Shown piece by piece: positions 1-7,831 of a stretch of DNA of 23,812 nt. Position numbers and translations under genes: made by a program. Each line of letters opens with the position of its first letter. Positions within the stretch are counted from its first letter, which is position 1. The notes below the pieces were generated by a model. The model did not search any database and was not told the origin of the DNA. It saw nothing but the letters and a program-made list of their open reading frames with translations. Source of the stretch: an uncultured Lachnospiraceae bacterium. GTDB taxonomy: Bacteria > Bacillota > Clostridia > Lachnospirales > Lachnospiraceae. The stretch is taken from NCBI GenBank assembly GCA_945836355.1, contig CAMALD010000001.1, positions 1 to 23,812 on the forward strand. The letters are read 5' to 3'.

Positions 1-14
1 CTTATTTCCTTTCA

Positions 15-920
15 TTATTTCAGGTTATGTGCAACAACGGCTGCAAGAGCGATGGAATTTACCTTGGTTTCAAAAGTGTCCGAACGGCTTGTCAGGATAA
101 CCGGAGCCTGTGTACCGGTAAGGATGCAGCCGTTTTTGCACGGTGTGAGATGTACCAGAGCCTTGTACATCAGGTTGCCTGCGTGGATATCCGGGAAGAT
201 AACGATATCGGCGTCACCGACAATCTTACGTCCCTCGGCGCCCTTATGCTTTGCTGCCTCCGGGTCGATGGCGAGGTCGAAGGAAAGAGGGCCGTCCACG
301 ATACATCCGGTAATCTCGCCCTCCTCGTTCATGCGGGTAAGCTCGGCAGCCTCTACGGTAACCGGCATCTTCGGGTTTACAACCTCAACGGCTGCAAGCG
401 GAGCAACCTTCGGGCATTCGATGCCGCAGGCATGTGCGACTGCTACGGTGTGCTCGATAATCGCCTTCTTATCCTCAAGAGTCGGATAAGGGATGAATGC
501 AACATCGGAGAGGAAGAGCAGGTGATCAACTCCAGGAATCTCAAATACAGCCACATGGGAGAGCGGCTTGCCGGTACGAAGCCCCACCTCTTTATCCAAA
601 ACGCTTTTTAAGAAGCTCTTGGTGTCAATAAGTCCCTTCATGTACATGTCTGCCTTTCCGTCATGTACGAGAGCGACTGCTGTATGTGCAGCCTCCTGAA
701 TATCCTTAACATCGATGACCTCATAATCGGAGAGATTCATGTTAAGCTCTGCTGCAATTACGCCGATCTTGTCTGCGTCGCCGACCAGAATGGCATCTGC
801 AATACCGCGCTCTTTCGCAGCCTTGACTGCCTCCAGTACCGGAGCGTCCTGTGCTACAGCGACGGAAACCTTCTTTTTACTTCCGGTCGTAGCGATAAGT
901 TCCTCAAATCCTTTACTCAT
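15..920 (-). CDS. ptb: phosphate butyryltransferase (phosphate acetyl/butyryltransferase family)
   Basis: This 301-residue cytosolic enzyme most likely transfers the butyryl group from butyryl-CoA to phosphate, giving butyryl-phosphate for ATP formation by butyrate kinase. The protein has the usual length of the Ptb branch (about 300 residues) and reads as the family throughout, including the stretches FLSDVAFIPYPTLEDKKAI, VDGPLSFDLAI and the C-terminal half with FPDIHAGN. The start is supported by an AAAAGAGG-type ribosome binding site just upstream of ATG 920. Downstream, bases 1-14 on this strand hold another purine-rich site (AAAGGAAATAAG), so a further gene, probably butyrate kinase, begins just outside the window. 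That neighbour is inferred, not seen. A phosphate acetyltransferase role is the main alternative, because the two activities share this fold. Confidence 0.88.
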   Translation of the reverse strand: MSKGFEELIATTGSKKKVSVAVAQDAPVLEAVKAAKERGIADAILVGDADKIGVIAAELNMNLSDYEVIDVKDIQEAAHTAVALVHDGKADMYMKGLIDTKSFLKSVLDKEVGLRTGKPLSHVAVFEIPGVDHLLFLSDVAFIPYPTLEDKKAIIEHTVAVAHACGIECPKVAPLAAVEVVNPKMPVTVEAAELTRMNEEGEITGCIVDGPLSFDLAIDPEAAKHKGAEGRKIVGDADIVIFPDIHAGNLMYKALVHLTPCKNGCILTGTQAPVILTSRSDTFETKVNSIALAAVVAHNLK

Positions 921-992
921 AATCCTTTGCCTCTTTTCTTAAAATCATTAATCATACGCTGTAAATCGGGGCATATGACCATAGTCGCTAAA

Positions 993-1021
993 ATAATAAC
1001 ACTTTTTATAAAAAAAATCAA
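993..1021 (-). promoter_or_regulatory. sigma-A-type promoter for ptb
   Basis: Read on the minus strand, TTGATT (1016-1021) is followed by a 17-base spacer and TATTAT (993-998), giving a 5' leader of about 65 bases before ptb. It faces away from the promoter at 1063-1092, so ptb and the CPBP gene are divergently transcribed. Confidence 0.5.
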
Positions 1022-1062
1022 GAAACCATTCGCTTTCCTGTTTTCCACAGCCCAAAAGATAC

Positions 1063-1092
1063 TTGACAAAGAAAACGTTCGTTAACTATAAT
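1063..1092 (+). promoter_or_regulatory. consensus sigma-A promoter of the CPBP protease gene
   Basis: TTGACA at 1063-1068 and TATAAT at 1087-1092 are both perfect consensus hexamers, with an 18-base spacer. The reading frame of the downstream gene is open back through this promoter, so a naive start at TTG 1063 would lie inside the -35 box. The promoter shows that the true start is the downstream ATG at 1138. Confidence 0.8.
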
Positions 1093-1137
1093 GAGATAAG
1101 AAAGAACATAATTCCGCTCAAAAGAAGGTTGAAAAGT

Positions 1138-1824
1138 ATGGGGAAACAAAACAGAAAAATACATATACTCATCGCGGCTCTTGCGATATTTTGCTTTCAG
1201 GTTTTATATTTTCAGCTGACGATTGTGCTGCTTCAGAAAAGCGCAGAAGTACTGCCTGCCATGTCAAATGACTGTTATATGATGATTCACCATACCTATG
1301 AATTTCTGCTTGTTTTTCTGCTTTCATTCCTGATACGTATTTTTAGGCGTATCGATTTCGGGTATCACGTGAAAGACTGGAAAAAAGGACTTATGTGGTG
1401 TGGGATTGCTATTGTGTTTCAGATTACGGTAAGAATTATTCTTTGCATTGTATCGGGCTCATGGGGATTACATTTTCAGGCGGATACTTTTATCTTTCAG
1501 CTTTTTTTCTCAGGACTTGGTGAAGAGATATTGTACCGGGCCGTGCCCCTTGCAATCCTGCCGCTTGTGTGGGGCGGCGAGATGTGTGTCAGAGTCGGAG
1601 CAGGATGCAAAATATATATTGATGTGCTGATATCGGCACTGTTTTTTGCTTTGGCGCACATTTCATTTCAATTTGGTGTGAGTGGTATCAGTTATAGCTG
1701 GTTGCAGCTTTGCTGTGCTTTTGTGATGGGAATTTGCTTCGGAATGGTGTATAAGAAAACGAACAGTGTATGGACATGTATGATAATACATGGAATTGTT
1801 AATGTCATTGCGGTATCTGTTTAA
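1138..1824 (+). CDS. CPBP family intramembrane metalloprotease (CAAX protease/bacteriocin-processing type)
   Basis: This 228-residue polytopic membrane protein belongs to the CPBP (Abi) family of intramembrane glutamate/zinc proteases. The family includes CAAX prenyl proteases and proteins tied to bacteriocin immunity. All three family motifs are visible: EEILYR at residues 129-134, FALAH with His174, and HGIVN with His218 and Asn222. Hydrophobic segments near residues 9-33, 55-70, 86-106, 115-128, 163-180 and 190-204 fit a multispan protein. ATG 1138 is preceded by AGAAGG at good spacing and lies about 38 bases after the expected transcription start, whereas the longer open frame runs into the promoter. 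The substrate is unknown. No bacteriocin gene is visible nearby. Confidence 0.85.
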   Translation: MGKQNRKIHILIAALAIFCFQVLYFQLTIVLLQKSAEVLPAMSNDCYMMIHHTYEFLLVFLLSFLIRIFRRIDFGYHVKDWKKGLMWCGIAIVFQITVRIILCIVSGSWGLHFQADTFIFQLFFSGLGEEILYRAVPLAILPLVWGGEMCVRVGAGCKIYIDVLISALFFALAHISFQFGVSGISYSWLQLCCAFVMGICFGMVYKKTNSVWTCMIIHGIVNVIAVSV

Positions 1825-1878
1825 TCGGAATCAGCGATAGCCGGAGCTATGATAATGTAAATCGGGAAGGGAATTTTT

Positions 1879-2946
1879 ATGAATAAAGACTGGGCGGAAA
1901 AAAATAAGCAGATACAGGTATTATTGGGCAAAGAAGGTACTTACCGGGAAGGTATTGAGCGCTTGCTTGAATTGCGTCAGGAGCTGTTTGAACAGGTTAC
2001 CTGCATAATCAATGGTTTCCCGAGGGAAGCATTTTATCAGATGCCGTACGCAAATGCCCCGGGGTATCACAGTAAGACGCTGGCATATTCTATCTGGCAT
2101 ATTTTCCGCATTGAGGATATTGTGGCGCATTCTCTGATTCAGAAGGAGGAGCAGCTTCTGTTTGCGTGGAATTACCGGACGAAAATCGGTACGAATCGGA
2201 TTACGACAGGCAATGAACTGCAGGGCGGGCAGATTGCTGCCTTTTCAAAGGAACTGGATGTAAGGGCGCTGTATGAATATGCAAAAGAGGTTATGCGGTC
2301 GACAAATGAGCTTCTGCAGAACATGGATTATCCGGAACTGTACAGAACCTTTGAAGAATCGGATAAGGAGAGGCTGATTCAGTCGGAGTGCGTGAGCAGG
2401 GAGGAAGAGGCGGTCTGGCTGATTGATTACTGGTGCAGCAAGAATGTGCTGGGGCTGATAAAAATGCCGTTTTGCAGACACTGGATTATGCATATTGAGG
2501 CGATGCAGCGGATCAAAAACAGATTATGCAGACTTGCGCGCAAGGGAGTTGACCCGATAGCTTATTGCGGCTTCTCCTGTAACCATTGCTTCCTGGGACA
2601 GTGGTGCGGCTCCTGCAGAACACAATATAACGCCTGCTCCTTTGCGACCTGTTTCGAGGATAAAACCTGCCCCAACGTGGCATGCTGTCAGGCTAAGAAT
2701 ATCGATGGCTGTTATGAATGTGAAGAATTAGCAGACTGTACGAAAGGCTTTTACACACCGGAAAATGACGGCGCGAATGCGGCAAAGGCGCAGGCAATGT
2801 TTATCAGAAAGCACGGGAAGAAGGCATTTCTCAAGGTTCATGATAAGCTTCACGAGCAATATGACTTTGCAAAAACACAGGAAATTCTCGGGCATGATAT
2901 GTATGAAGGGCTGGCAATCCTGGAGAGAGAATATAGTGCCAAGTAA
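1879..2946 (+). CDS. DinB-like / DUF3795 fusion protein
   Basis: A 355-residue cytosolic protein with two parts. Residues 1 to about 220 resemble a DinB-like four-helix metal-binding domain: His74 in SIWHIFRIED and His201/His205 in FCRHWIMHIEAM could form the typical three-His metal site. Residues about 225-335 form a cysteine-rich DUF3795 domain, with closely spaced Cys from YCGFSCNHCF through CGSC, CPNVACC and CYECEELADC, ending in the KHGKKAF segment. DUF3795 has no established biochemical function; a metal-binding role is inferred from the cysteines. GGGAAGGG precedes ATG 1879. The AlkD-type repair gene starts 28 bases downstream on the same strand, so the two are probably co-transcribed, which hints at a shared role in damage or detoxification. 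The DinB assignment rests on the His spacing and helical pattern only. Confidence 0.72.
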   Translation: MNKDWAEKNKQIQVLLGKEGTYREGIERLLELRQELFEQVTCIINGFPREAFYQMPYANAPGYHSKTLAYSIWHIFRIEDIVAHSLIQKEEQLLFAWNYRTKIGTNRITTGNELQGGQIAAFSKELDVRALYEYAKEVMRSTNELLQNMDYPELYRTFEESDKERLIQSECVSREEEAVWLIDYWCSKNVLGLIKMPFCRHWIMHIEAMQRIKNRLCRLARKGVDPIAYCGFSCNHCFLGQWCGSCRTQYNACSFATCFEDKTCPNVACCQAKNIDGCYECEELADCTKGFYTPENDGANAAKAQAMFIRKHGKKAFLKVHDKLHEQYDFAKTQEILGHDMYEGLAILEREYSAK

Positions 2947-2974
2947 AAAGAGAGCGGATGAGGGGGAGGCAGGC

Positions 2975-3667
2975 ATGACCACGATACAAAAGCAATTATT
3001 TGAATTGAAGGACGAGAAAAATGCGCAGTTTCAGGCGAAGCTGACGCCGGGAGTGGACAGGGAGCTGTTTTTGGGAGTCCGGGTTCCGGTTGCGAGAGCG
3101 CTTGCAAAGCAATATATCAAAAATCCGGAATGTGAGGAGTTCTTAAATGAGCTGCCGCACAAGTATTTTGATGAAAATATGCTGCATGTTCTTTTGGTGT
3201 CCGAAATAAAAGAATATGACAGGTGTGTGGATGAAATTGATAAAATTCTTCCGTATGTGGACAACTGGGCGGTCTGTGATGTGCTCTCCCCCAAAGTATT
3301 CAAAAAAAATAAGGATAGGCTTATCAAAAAGATATATGAATGGTCAGGCTCAAAAGAAACCTACACATGCAGATTTGGCATTGAAATGCTGATGAGTCAT
3401 TTTCTGGACGATGATTTTAAGGCGGAGTACTTAGAGCTTCCGGCTGGTATACAAAGCGAAGAATACTATGTCAACATGATGCTTGCATGGTTTTTTGCCA
3501 CGGCTCTTGCAAAGCAGTGGGAGGCGTCCGTGGTGTATTTAGAGGAGCGCAGGCTTGATGTCTGGGTACATAATAAGACCATACAAAAGGCCTGCGAGAG
3601 CTACCGGATAACGGATGAGCAGAAGTCCTATCTCAGGAGTCTGAAACTCAAGGCATCCCTATATTGA
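2975..3667 (+). CDS. DNA alkylation repair protein, AlkD-like HEAT-repeat family
   Basis: This 230-residue all-helical protein matches the AlkC/AlkD family of DNA glycosylases that remove N3- and N7-alkylated purines. Residues equivalent to those lining the active-site cleft of Bacillus cereus AlkD appear to be present: Trp98 and Asp102 in NWAVCD, Arg133 in TCRFGIE, and Trp172 in the LAWFFATALAKQWE segment. The C-terminal part VWVHNKTIQKACESYRI is also typical. I start it at ATG 2975 because GGGGGAGG lies five bases upstream. The open frame extends back into the preceding gene but overlaps it out of frame. The length is close to family norms. It probably shares a transcript with the DinB/DUF3795 gene, although no promoter is obvious before that gene. 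Confidence 0.85.
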   Translation: MTTIQKQLFELKDEKNAQFQAKLTPGVDRELFLGVRVPVARALAKQYIKNPECEEFLNELPHKYFDENMLHVLLVSEIKEYDRCVDEIDKILPYVDNWAVCDVLSPKVFKKNKDRLIKKIYEWSGSKETYTCRFGIEMLMSHFLDDDFKAEYLELPAGIQSEEYYVNMMLAWFFATALAKQWEASVVYLEERRLDVWVHNKTIQKACESYRITDEQKSYLRSLKLKASLY

Positions 3668-3692
3668 AAACAGTCTCAAACTATGATATGAT
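3664..3692 (+). promoter_or_regulatory. promoter of the zinc-ribbon gene
   Basis: TTGAAA (3664-3669), a 17-base spacer and TATGAT (3687-3692). The -35 box includes the TGA stop codon of the AlkD gene, so the zinc-ribbon gene can be transcribed separately from the upstream pair. Confidence 0.6.
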
Positions 3693-3704
3693 GACAATAT
3701 GGTG

Positions 3705-3729
3705 GCGTGTATGTATGCGCGCGTGTATG
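3705..3729. other. 25-base alternating purine-pyrimidine tract (Z-DNA-prone)
   Basis: Every base from 3705 to 3729 alternates purine and pyrimidine, made of GT, AT and GC steps with a central GCGCGCG core. It lies a few bases after the predicted transcription start (about 3699) of the zinc-ribbon gene and before its AGGAGG site, in the 5' leader. Alternation is seen directly; Z-DNA formation is inference. Confidence 0.6.
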
Positions 3730-3757
3730 GCGGTTATCAATGTGACAGGAGGCAGGT

Positions 3758-4354
3758 ATGGAAGAGATCAGTGCAGAAAACAAAGAGAAGATTGCGGCGT
3801 TAGAGGCTGAAAATGTGAAGATCAAAGAGGGTTTTGATTCGTACTATGTAGTAATCGGAAGAAATTACTATGAGAAGCCGGATGGCAGCGAGGCAGCCAT
3901 TCAGGAGGCTGTGGATAAGCTGGATGGTCTGAAGCGGGAGATTCATGAAAATGAGAAGTGCATTTTGAAGCTGAAGGGCTTCCGACTGTGCCCATGCTGT
4001 GAGAGTATTGTGGAGGAGGGAGCTATGTTCTGCGGCGAGTGCGGCACCCGCATGGAGGAGATTCCGGAGGCAGATGAGGATACGGTTATTTGCTCCTGCT
4101 GCGGTGCGCGCAACGAGAAGGGAAAGAAGTTCTGCGGAATCTGCGGTCAGAAGCTTGAGGCGGCGGAAGCTGCGGTGAGTGAGGCGGCAGAGTCTGTAGC
4201 GGCAACAGCCGAGGCAGAGCCTGAGAAAGCAGCACCGGTTGAGGAGACTGTGAAGCCGGAGAGACCGAAAACAATTTTCTGCCCGAACTGCGGAACGCAG
4301 CTGCCGGGGGATGCACTGTTCTGCGGCGAGTGCGGATACCGGATTGAGATTTAG
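3758..4354 (+). CDS. triple zinc-ribbon protein with N-terminal coiled coil
   Basis: A 198-residue protein of unknown role. Residues about 5-75 are charged and helical and probably form a coiled coil. Three CxxC...CxxC zinc ribbons follow: Cys78/81 with 92/95, Cys112/115 with 126/129, and Cys175/178 with 189/192. An Ala/Glu/Pro-rich linker (about 134-170) separates ribbons two and three. Ribbons one and three share an identical 19-base stretch encoding FCGECG, showing either recent internal duplication or biased codon use. No signal peptide or membrane segment is present, so the protein should be cytosolic. AGGAGG at 3747-3752 sits five bases before the ATG. The gene has its own promoter and a strong terminator and looks monocistronic. 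Ribbon arrays like this often serve as protein-protein or nucleic-acid adaptors, but nothing here shows a partner. Confidence 0.8.
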   Translation: MEEISAENKEKIAALEAENVKIKEGFDSYYVVIGRNYYEKPDGSEAAIQEAVDKLDGLKREIHENEKCILKLKGFRLCPCCESIVEEGAMFCGECGTRMEEIPEADEDTVICSCCGARNEKGKKFCGICGQKLEAAEAAVSEAAESVAATAEAEPEKAAPVEETVKPERPKTIFCPNCGTQLPGDALFCGECGYRIEI

Positions 4355-4381
4355 AAAATTCTGATACAAAAATGAAAGACC

Positions 4382-4416
4382 AAAAAAGTTCCGCCCACAC
4401 CGGGCGGAACTTTTTT
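4382..4416 (+). terminator. rho-independent terminator, probably bidirectional
   Basis: Perfect 15-base arms (4382-4396 and 4402-4416) enclose a five-base loop. The core is GTTCCGCCC paired with GGGCGGAAC, with an A-tract on the left and TTTTTT on the right. It closes the zinc-ribbon transcription unit and insulates the efflux operon downstream. Confidence 0.92.
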
Positions 4417-4418
4417 GC

Positions 4419-4449
4419 GTAATAGGAAATTACGACCATTTCCTATTAC
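4419..4449. repeat. inverted repeat, copy 1 (AATAGGAAAT family)
   Basis: Perfect 12-base arms, GTAATAGGAAAT (4419-4430) and ATTTCCTATTAC (4438-4449), flank a seven-base loop. It starts two bases after the terminator, and a close relative lies at 12314-12349, also directly after a terminator. It lacks a T-run, so it is not itself a typical terminator. Confidence 0.75.
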
Positions 4450-4524
4450 ACAAAAGTGCTCCGACAAGGATAAAAACTGGTTATTATCACTAAAAATATT
4501 GAACTTTTTCGGTAGGTTAATACA

Positions 4525-4553
4525 TTGCGGGGCAGAGGGGTTCGTGCTATGAT
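4525..4553 (+). promoter_or_regulatory. promoter of the adaptor-permease-ATPase efflux operon
   Basis: TTGCGG (4525-4530), a 17-base spacer and TATGAT (4548-4553). It is the only good promoter match between the terminator and the first adaptor gene. No obvious operator other than the inverted repeat about 75 bases upstream. Confidence 0.5.
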
Positions 4554-4579
4554 TAATAATGGCAAAATAGGAAACCAGA

Positions 4580-5677
4580 ATGGGGGAACGGACGGAAATG
4601 AAAAGGCGTAAGGCTATGATACGAACTGCTGCAGCACTTTTGCCATCGATGCTGTTGTCGGGCTGTGGGCTTCTTCCGGCGGAGGATACCGGAGGACGGG
4701 TGGTGCTCGTGCAGGCAACCGATGAGGTGTCGTATGAGCTGGCACAGGCGGCAATAGGGGATGTGGAGCTTACCAAGACAATATATTGCACTTACTCACA
4801 GTTGAAGGAAGAGAATTTAAGCTTTGGCGTGAGGGGACCGGTACAGTATGTCTATGTGAAAACCGGTGATACGGTAAAGGAGGGGGATCTTCTTGCCAAG
4901 CTGTACACGGATGATTTGGATAACGAGATTGAAAATCTGGAATATACAGTAGAGAAAAATGAGATTCTTCTTGCGCAGGCACAGGAGCTCAAGGAGTTTG
5001 ATCTGACGGCTCTGGAGCGAAGCTACAGTGCCGGTCAGATGACGAATCAGCAGTATCAGGCGCGTGTTGCCGAACGGGAGGAGAGCTATAAAAAATCCCT
5101 GCAGGAGTATCAGGACGAGCTGTATATTGCCGGGCTTCGTCTGGCGCGCTGCCGTGAGCAGAAGGCAGGAAGCGAGATTTATGCCGGCATGGATGGCACA
5201 GTATCTTATGTAAGGACCAATCTGCAGGGCAGCTATATCATGGAAGGAAATAATGCCATTACTGTCATTGACAGCACGAAGTGTGCATTCCGGTCCGAGA
5301 ATATGGAGTATGCCGAGTACTATATACCGGGCGAGGAAGTGATTCTGTCAGGTGGAAGCGGTGTAGAGTATGTGACGACGGTGATGGCGCCGGAGGATGC
5401 ACCGGATAACGAGCATGTGTATTTTGCGTTAAAGGAGCTGGATTTCCAGCTTTCGGTAGGTACGAGGGCAACACAGAAGCTGGTATTGGATTCCAGACAG
5501 AATGTGCTGACGATACCAATCAGTGTTATGCATCTTTCCGCGGGACAGCCTTATGTGTATTGTGAGGATGAGGGAGGCCTGAAGGAAATGCGGTATATTA
5601 CGACGGGGCTTGTCGGCACGAAGTATGTGGAGGTGCTGGACGGTCTGTCGGAGGGTGATATTTTGATAAGAAAATAG
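4580..5677 (+). CDS. lipoprotein adaptor 1, HlyD/RND-type membrane fusion subunit
   Basis: A 365-residue periplasm-facing adaptor of an ABC efflux system. It has a lipoprotein signal peptide ending in the lipobox LLSGC, with Cys29 as the predicted lipidation site. A split biotinyl-lipoyl domain follows: the first half around residues 82-108 (GPVQYVYVKTGDTVKEGDLL) and the second around 200-232 (YAGMDGTVSYV). Between them is a helical hairpin of about 85 residues. A C-terminal beta-rich portion ends in the usual GLSEGDILI. The start is uncertain: ATG 4580 has AGGA seven bases upstream, while ATG 4598 gives the neater signal MKRRKAMIRT and follows GGGGGA. It is the first gene of a six-gene operon. 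In a Gram-positive cell, such adaptors act outside the membrane next to the FtsX-type permease. Confidence 0.82.
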   Translation: MGERTEMKRRKAMIRTAAALLPSMLLSGCGLLPAEDTGGRVVLVQATDEVSYELAQAAIGDVELTKTIYCTYSQLKEENLSFGVRGPVQYVYVKTGDTVKEGDLLAKLYTDDLDNEIENLEYTVEKNEILLAQAQELKEFDLTALERSYSAGQMTNQQYQARVAEREESYKKSLQEYQDELYIAGLRLARCREQKAGSEIYAGMDGTVSYVRTNLQGSYIMEGNNAITVIDSTKCAFRSENMEYAEYYIPGEEVILSGGSGVEYVTTVMAPEDAPDNEHVYFALKELDFQLSVGTRATQKLVLDSRQNVLTIPISVMHLSAGQPYVYCEDEGGLKEMRYITTGLVGTKYVEVLDGLSEGDILIRK

Positions 5678-5701
5678 CAGACGGGCAGAAAGGATATAAA
5701 A

Positions 5702-6754
5702 ATGTATATGAAAAGGAAAGACATAAAACGCTGCCTGGGCATCGGGCTGTGTGCGGTTCTGCTGGCAGGCTGCGGGAAGGCTGCGGGGCATGAAGCGGCT
5801 GAAGTGCCGGAGCTGATAGAGCCGGTGGATGTGACATCAGAGGAGGCGGTTATCGAGCGCCGGGACGTATATGTGGTGAATTATTATGAGTCGGCAGTGC
5901 TGCCGGAGATAACGGAGCTGTGCTTTGAGATTTCCGGCACTGTGCGGGAGGTCAGAGTGGCCATCGGCGATGTGGTACGTGAGGGTGATGTGCTCGCGGT
6001 GATGAACAAGTCGATGGATTCGAACTATTACAATCTGCTCAATCAGCTGATGTCGCTGCGTTCGAGCTATACGGGCAGCAACCGCACGCAGGAAATTGAG
6101 ATTGAGAGAGGCAGGCTGACCGGTAAGAATATGGACCGCGAGGAGCTTTTGCTCAGGCAGCAGAAGGAGATACAGGAGATGGAGGAGCTGCATCTGATTG
6201 CTCAGATCGAGGATGCGCTGGTGGCACAGGGAGAGACGAAGATTGTGGCGCCGTATGACGGGATGATTGTCGGACTGGCTTCCGATGCGGGCAGCAATGT
6301 ATCGGAGACAACGCCTGTGGTCGCCATTGCGAATGAGAATGATTATTACCTGAGCTGTCCGTTTATCAGCGAAAAGACAATTAACGAGAGTCATGACTAT
6401 TATGCGAATATCAACGGCAGGAGGTACGAGCTTGAATATCTGCCGATTGACCGCGCCGAGCTTGAGGCGATGACGGTCAGCGGCGTGACACCTACCACCA
6501 AATTCCGCATCAAGGCGGACAAGGATGTGAAGGTGGGGGATTTTGCGGTAATCTGCATGGTGACCGATTACCGGGAGAATGTGGTGGCGGTACCCCGCAC
6601 GGCATTGTACAAGGATCACGGAAATTATTACATCTACCTCATTGAAGGGGAGAACCGCATTCAGACACCGGTCACTCTGGGTGTGTATGGAGCGATGTTT
6701 GTTGAGGTGTTAAGTGGTGTAGAGGAAGGAGCGCGCGTGTATGTCAAAGAGTAG
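5702..6754 (+). CDS. lipoprotein adaptor 2, HlyD/RND-type membrane fusion subunit
   Basis: A 350-residue adaptor paralogous to the genes on either side but clearly diverged. The signal peptide ends in lipobox LLAGC, with Cys24 the predicted lipidated residue. The first lipoyl half-motif lies at about 75-103 (ISGTVREVRVAIGDVVREGD), the helical hairpin spans about 104-175, and the second lipoyl half is at about 180-212 (KIVAPYDGMIVGLASDAG). The later beta-barrel part contains VVAVPRTALYKD, and the protein ends in VEEGARVYVKE. AAAGGA seven bases upstream supports ATG 5702; ATG 5708 is possible. It starts 24 bases after adaptor 1 and overlaps adaptor 3 by 14 bases, which implies translational coupling. 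Confidence 0.84.
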   Translation: MYMKRKDIKRCLGIGLCAVLLAGCGKAAGHEAAEVPELIEPVDVTSEEAVIERRDVYVVNYYESAVLPEITELCFEISGTVREVRVAIGDVVREGDVLAVMNKSMDSNYYNLLNQLMSLRSSYTGSNRTQEIEIERGRLTGKNMDREELLLRQQKEIQEMEELHLIAQIEDALVAQGETKIVAPYDGMIVGLASDAGSNVSETTPVVAIANENDYYLSCPFISEKTINESHDYYANINGRRYELEYLPIDRAELEAMTVSGVTPTTKFRIKADKDVKVGDFAVICMVTDYRENVVAVPRTALYKDHGNYYIYLIEGENRIQTPVTLGVYGAMFVEVLSGVEEGARVYVKE

Positions 6755-7787
6755 AATCAAAGTATTGGCAGTCGCACTGGCAGCAGGATTTTTGCTGCAG
6801 AGCACTTCCGTTACCGCAGATGAGTTGGGATTTGTTACCACAACGGTTGAGAGAGGCACTATTTCGGTGACTTCTCAGGCGAATGTGTCGGTGGAATATC
6901 CGCACAGAGAACCGATTGTATTTTATTCTGGTTATGGTTCTGCTTCGTTTGTCAAGTATTATGTAGACCGCTATGATATGGTGGAGGAGGGCGACCCGAT
7001 TGCAGAGATTTATACCTTTGTGGATGACATCGACTACGAGGAGCTCTGTCTGGACTTAGAGCGTGCAAGGCAGGAGCGGGATGATTTTTATGTAAAGTAT
7101 GAAAAGGAGATTGCGCAGGCCGAGGAGAATATCGAGAAGGCAGGCAGCGAGAGGGAGAAAAAGCTGGCAAGGTTTGAGTGGGAGCTTTGCAAAATTGATC
7201 TGGACAGTACAAAGGAAGAGCTCGACCGCAAGGTAGAGCAGCTGGAAGAGCGCATGGAATCCATTGAAGAGGCGAAGGAGACCACACAGATTCTGGCACC
7301 TGCTACAGGCAGCGTGGGACGCCTGCAGTCGTATTGGCCGTGGGAGACCATCTACAACGGCACGGTGCTCGGTGAGATTTATCTGGTGGATGAGCCGATT
7401 TTTTCGGTGCAGGATTTGACCGGAATTTTGCGCTACGGGATGAAGATTGACATTGAGGACAGCAAGGGAAATCACTACGAGGGCACGGTAGTGTCCTGTA
7501 GTAAGCGATACCTTTCGGACGGCTTTGCAAAGGATGATGCATATATCCAGATGGAAGAGCTGCCGGAGCAGTTAAGCAATATGACTGCCCACTATGAGAC
7601 AATGCGCATTGAGAATGTGCTGATTGTGGATTCAAAAGCAGTAAAGACGGATAATGACGGCAGCTATGTTATGGTGCTTGCGGACGGAAAGCTGATGAAA
7701 CGTTATTTTGTGGCAGGAAGATCGACCAACGGCAAGTGCTATGTGGTGGACGGACTGGATGAAGGCATGACAGTGGTAATCAATTAG
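6741..7787 (+). CDS. secreted adaptor 3, HlyD-like membrane fusion subunit with long coiled coil
   Basis: A 348-residue third adaptor. Unlike the first two it has no lipobox: a Sec signal peptide (about residues 1-26, cleavage likely after SVTA) predicts either release or retention of the uncleaved helix as an anchor. Residues 98-182 form a long, highly charged coiled coil, flanked by a first lipoyl-like half with VEEGDPIAEI (81-90) and a second half starting APATGSVGRL (186). The C-terminal portion ends with the family-typical VVDGLDEGMTVVIN. AGGAAGGAG precedes the ATG, within the end of adaptor 2, giving a 14-base gene overlap. Having three distinct adaptors for one permease suggests a hetero-oligomeric sleeve or substrate-specific subunits; this is inference. 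Confidence 0.78.
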   Translation: MSKSRIKVLAVALAAGFLLQSTSVTADELGFVTTTVERGTISVTSQANVSVEYPHREPIVFYSGYGSASFVKYYVDRYDMVEEGDPIAEIYTFVDDIDYEELCLDLERARQERDDFYVKYEKEIAQAEENIEKAGSEREKKLARFEWELCKIDLDSTKEELDRKVEQLEERMESIEEAKETTQILAPATGSVGRLQSYWPWETIYNGTVLGEIYLVDEPIFSVQDLTGILRYGMKIDIEDSKGNHYEGTVVSCSKRYLSDGFAKDDAYIQMEELPEQLSNMTAHYETMRIENVLIVDSKAVKTDNDGSYVMVLADGKLMKRYFVAGRSTNGKCYVVDGLDEGMTVVIN

Positions 7788-7831
7788 CAGCATTTTTGCA
7801 TAAGCGAAGAAGGAAAGGGCGTGATGATAAT

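Noticed and set aside
27..611. 194-residue open frame on the plus strand
   Set aside because: It lies antisense to the well-supported ptb gene, has no family resemblance and no ribosome binding site.
1063..1137. Extension of the CPBP gene to TTG 1063 (253 residues)
   Set aside because: The extra codons run through a perfect TTGACA-N18-TATAAT promoter; ATG 1138 has its own AGAAGG site.
4419..4449. Second rho-independent terminator
   Set aside because: The hairpin is AT-rich and has no T-run after either arm; treated as a repeat element.
5837..6619. 260-residue minus-strand open frame
   Set aside because: Antisense shadow of adaptor 2; composition rich in His, Leu and Arg, as expected from a reversed coding strand.
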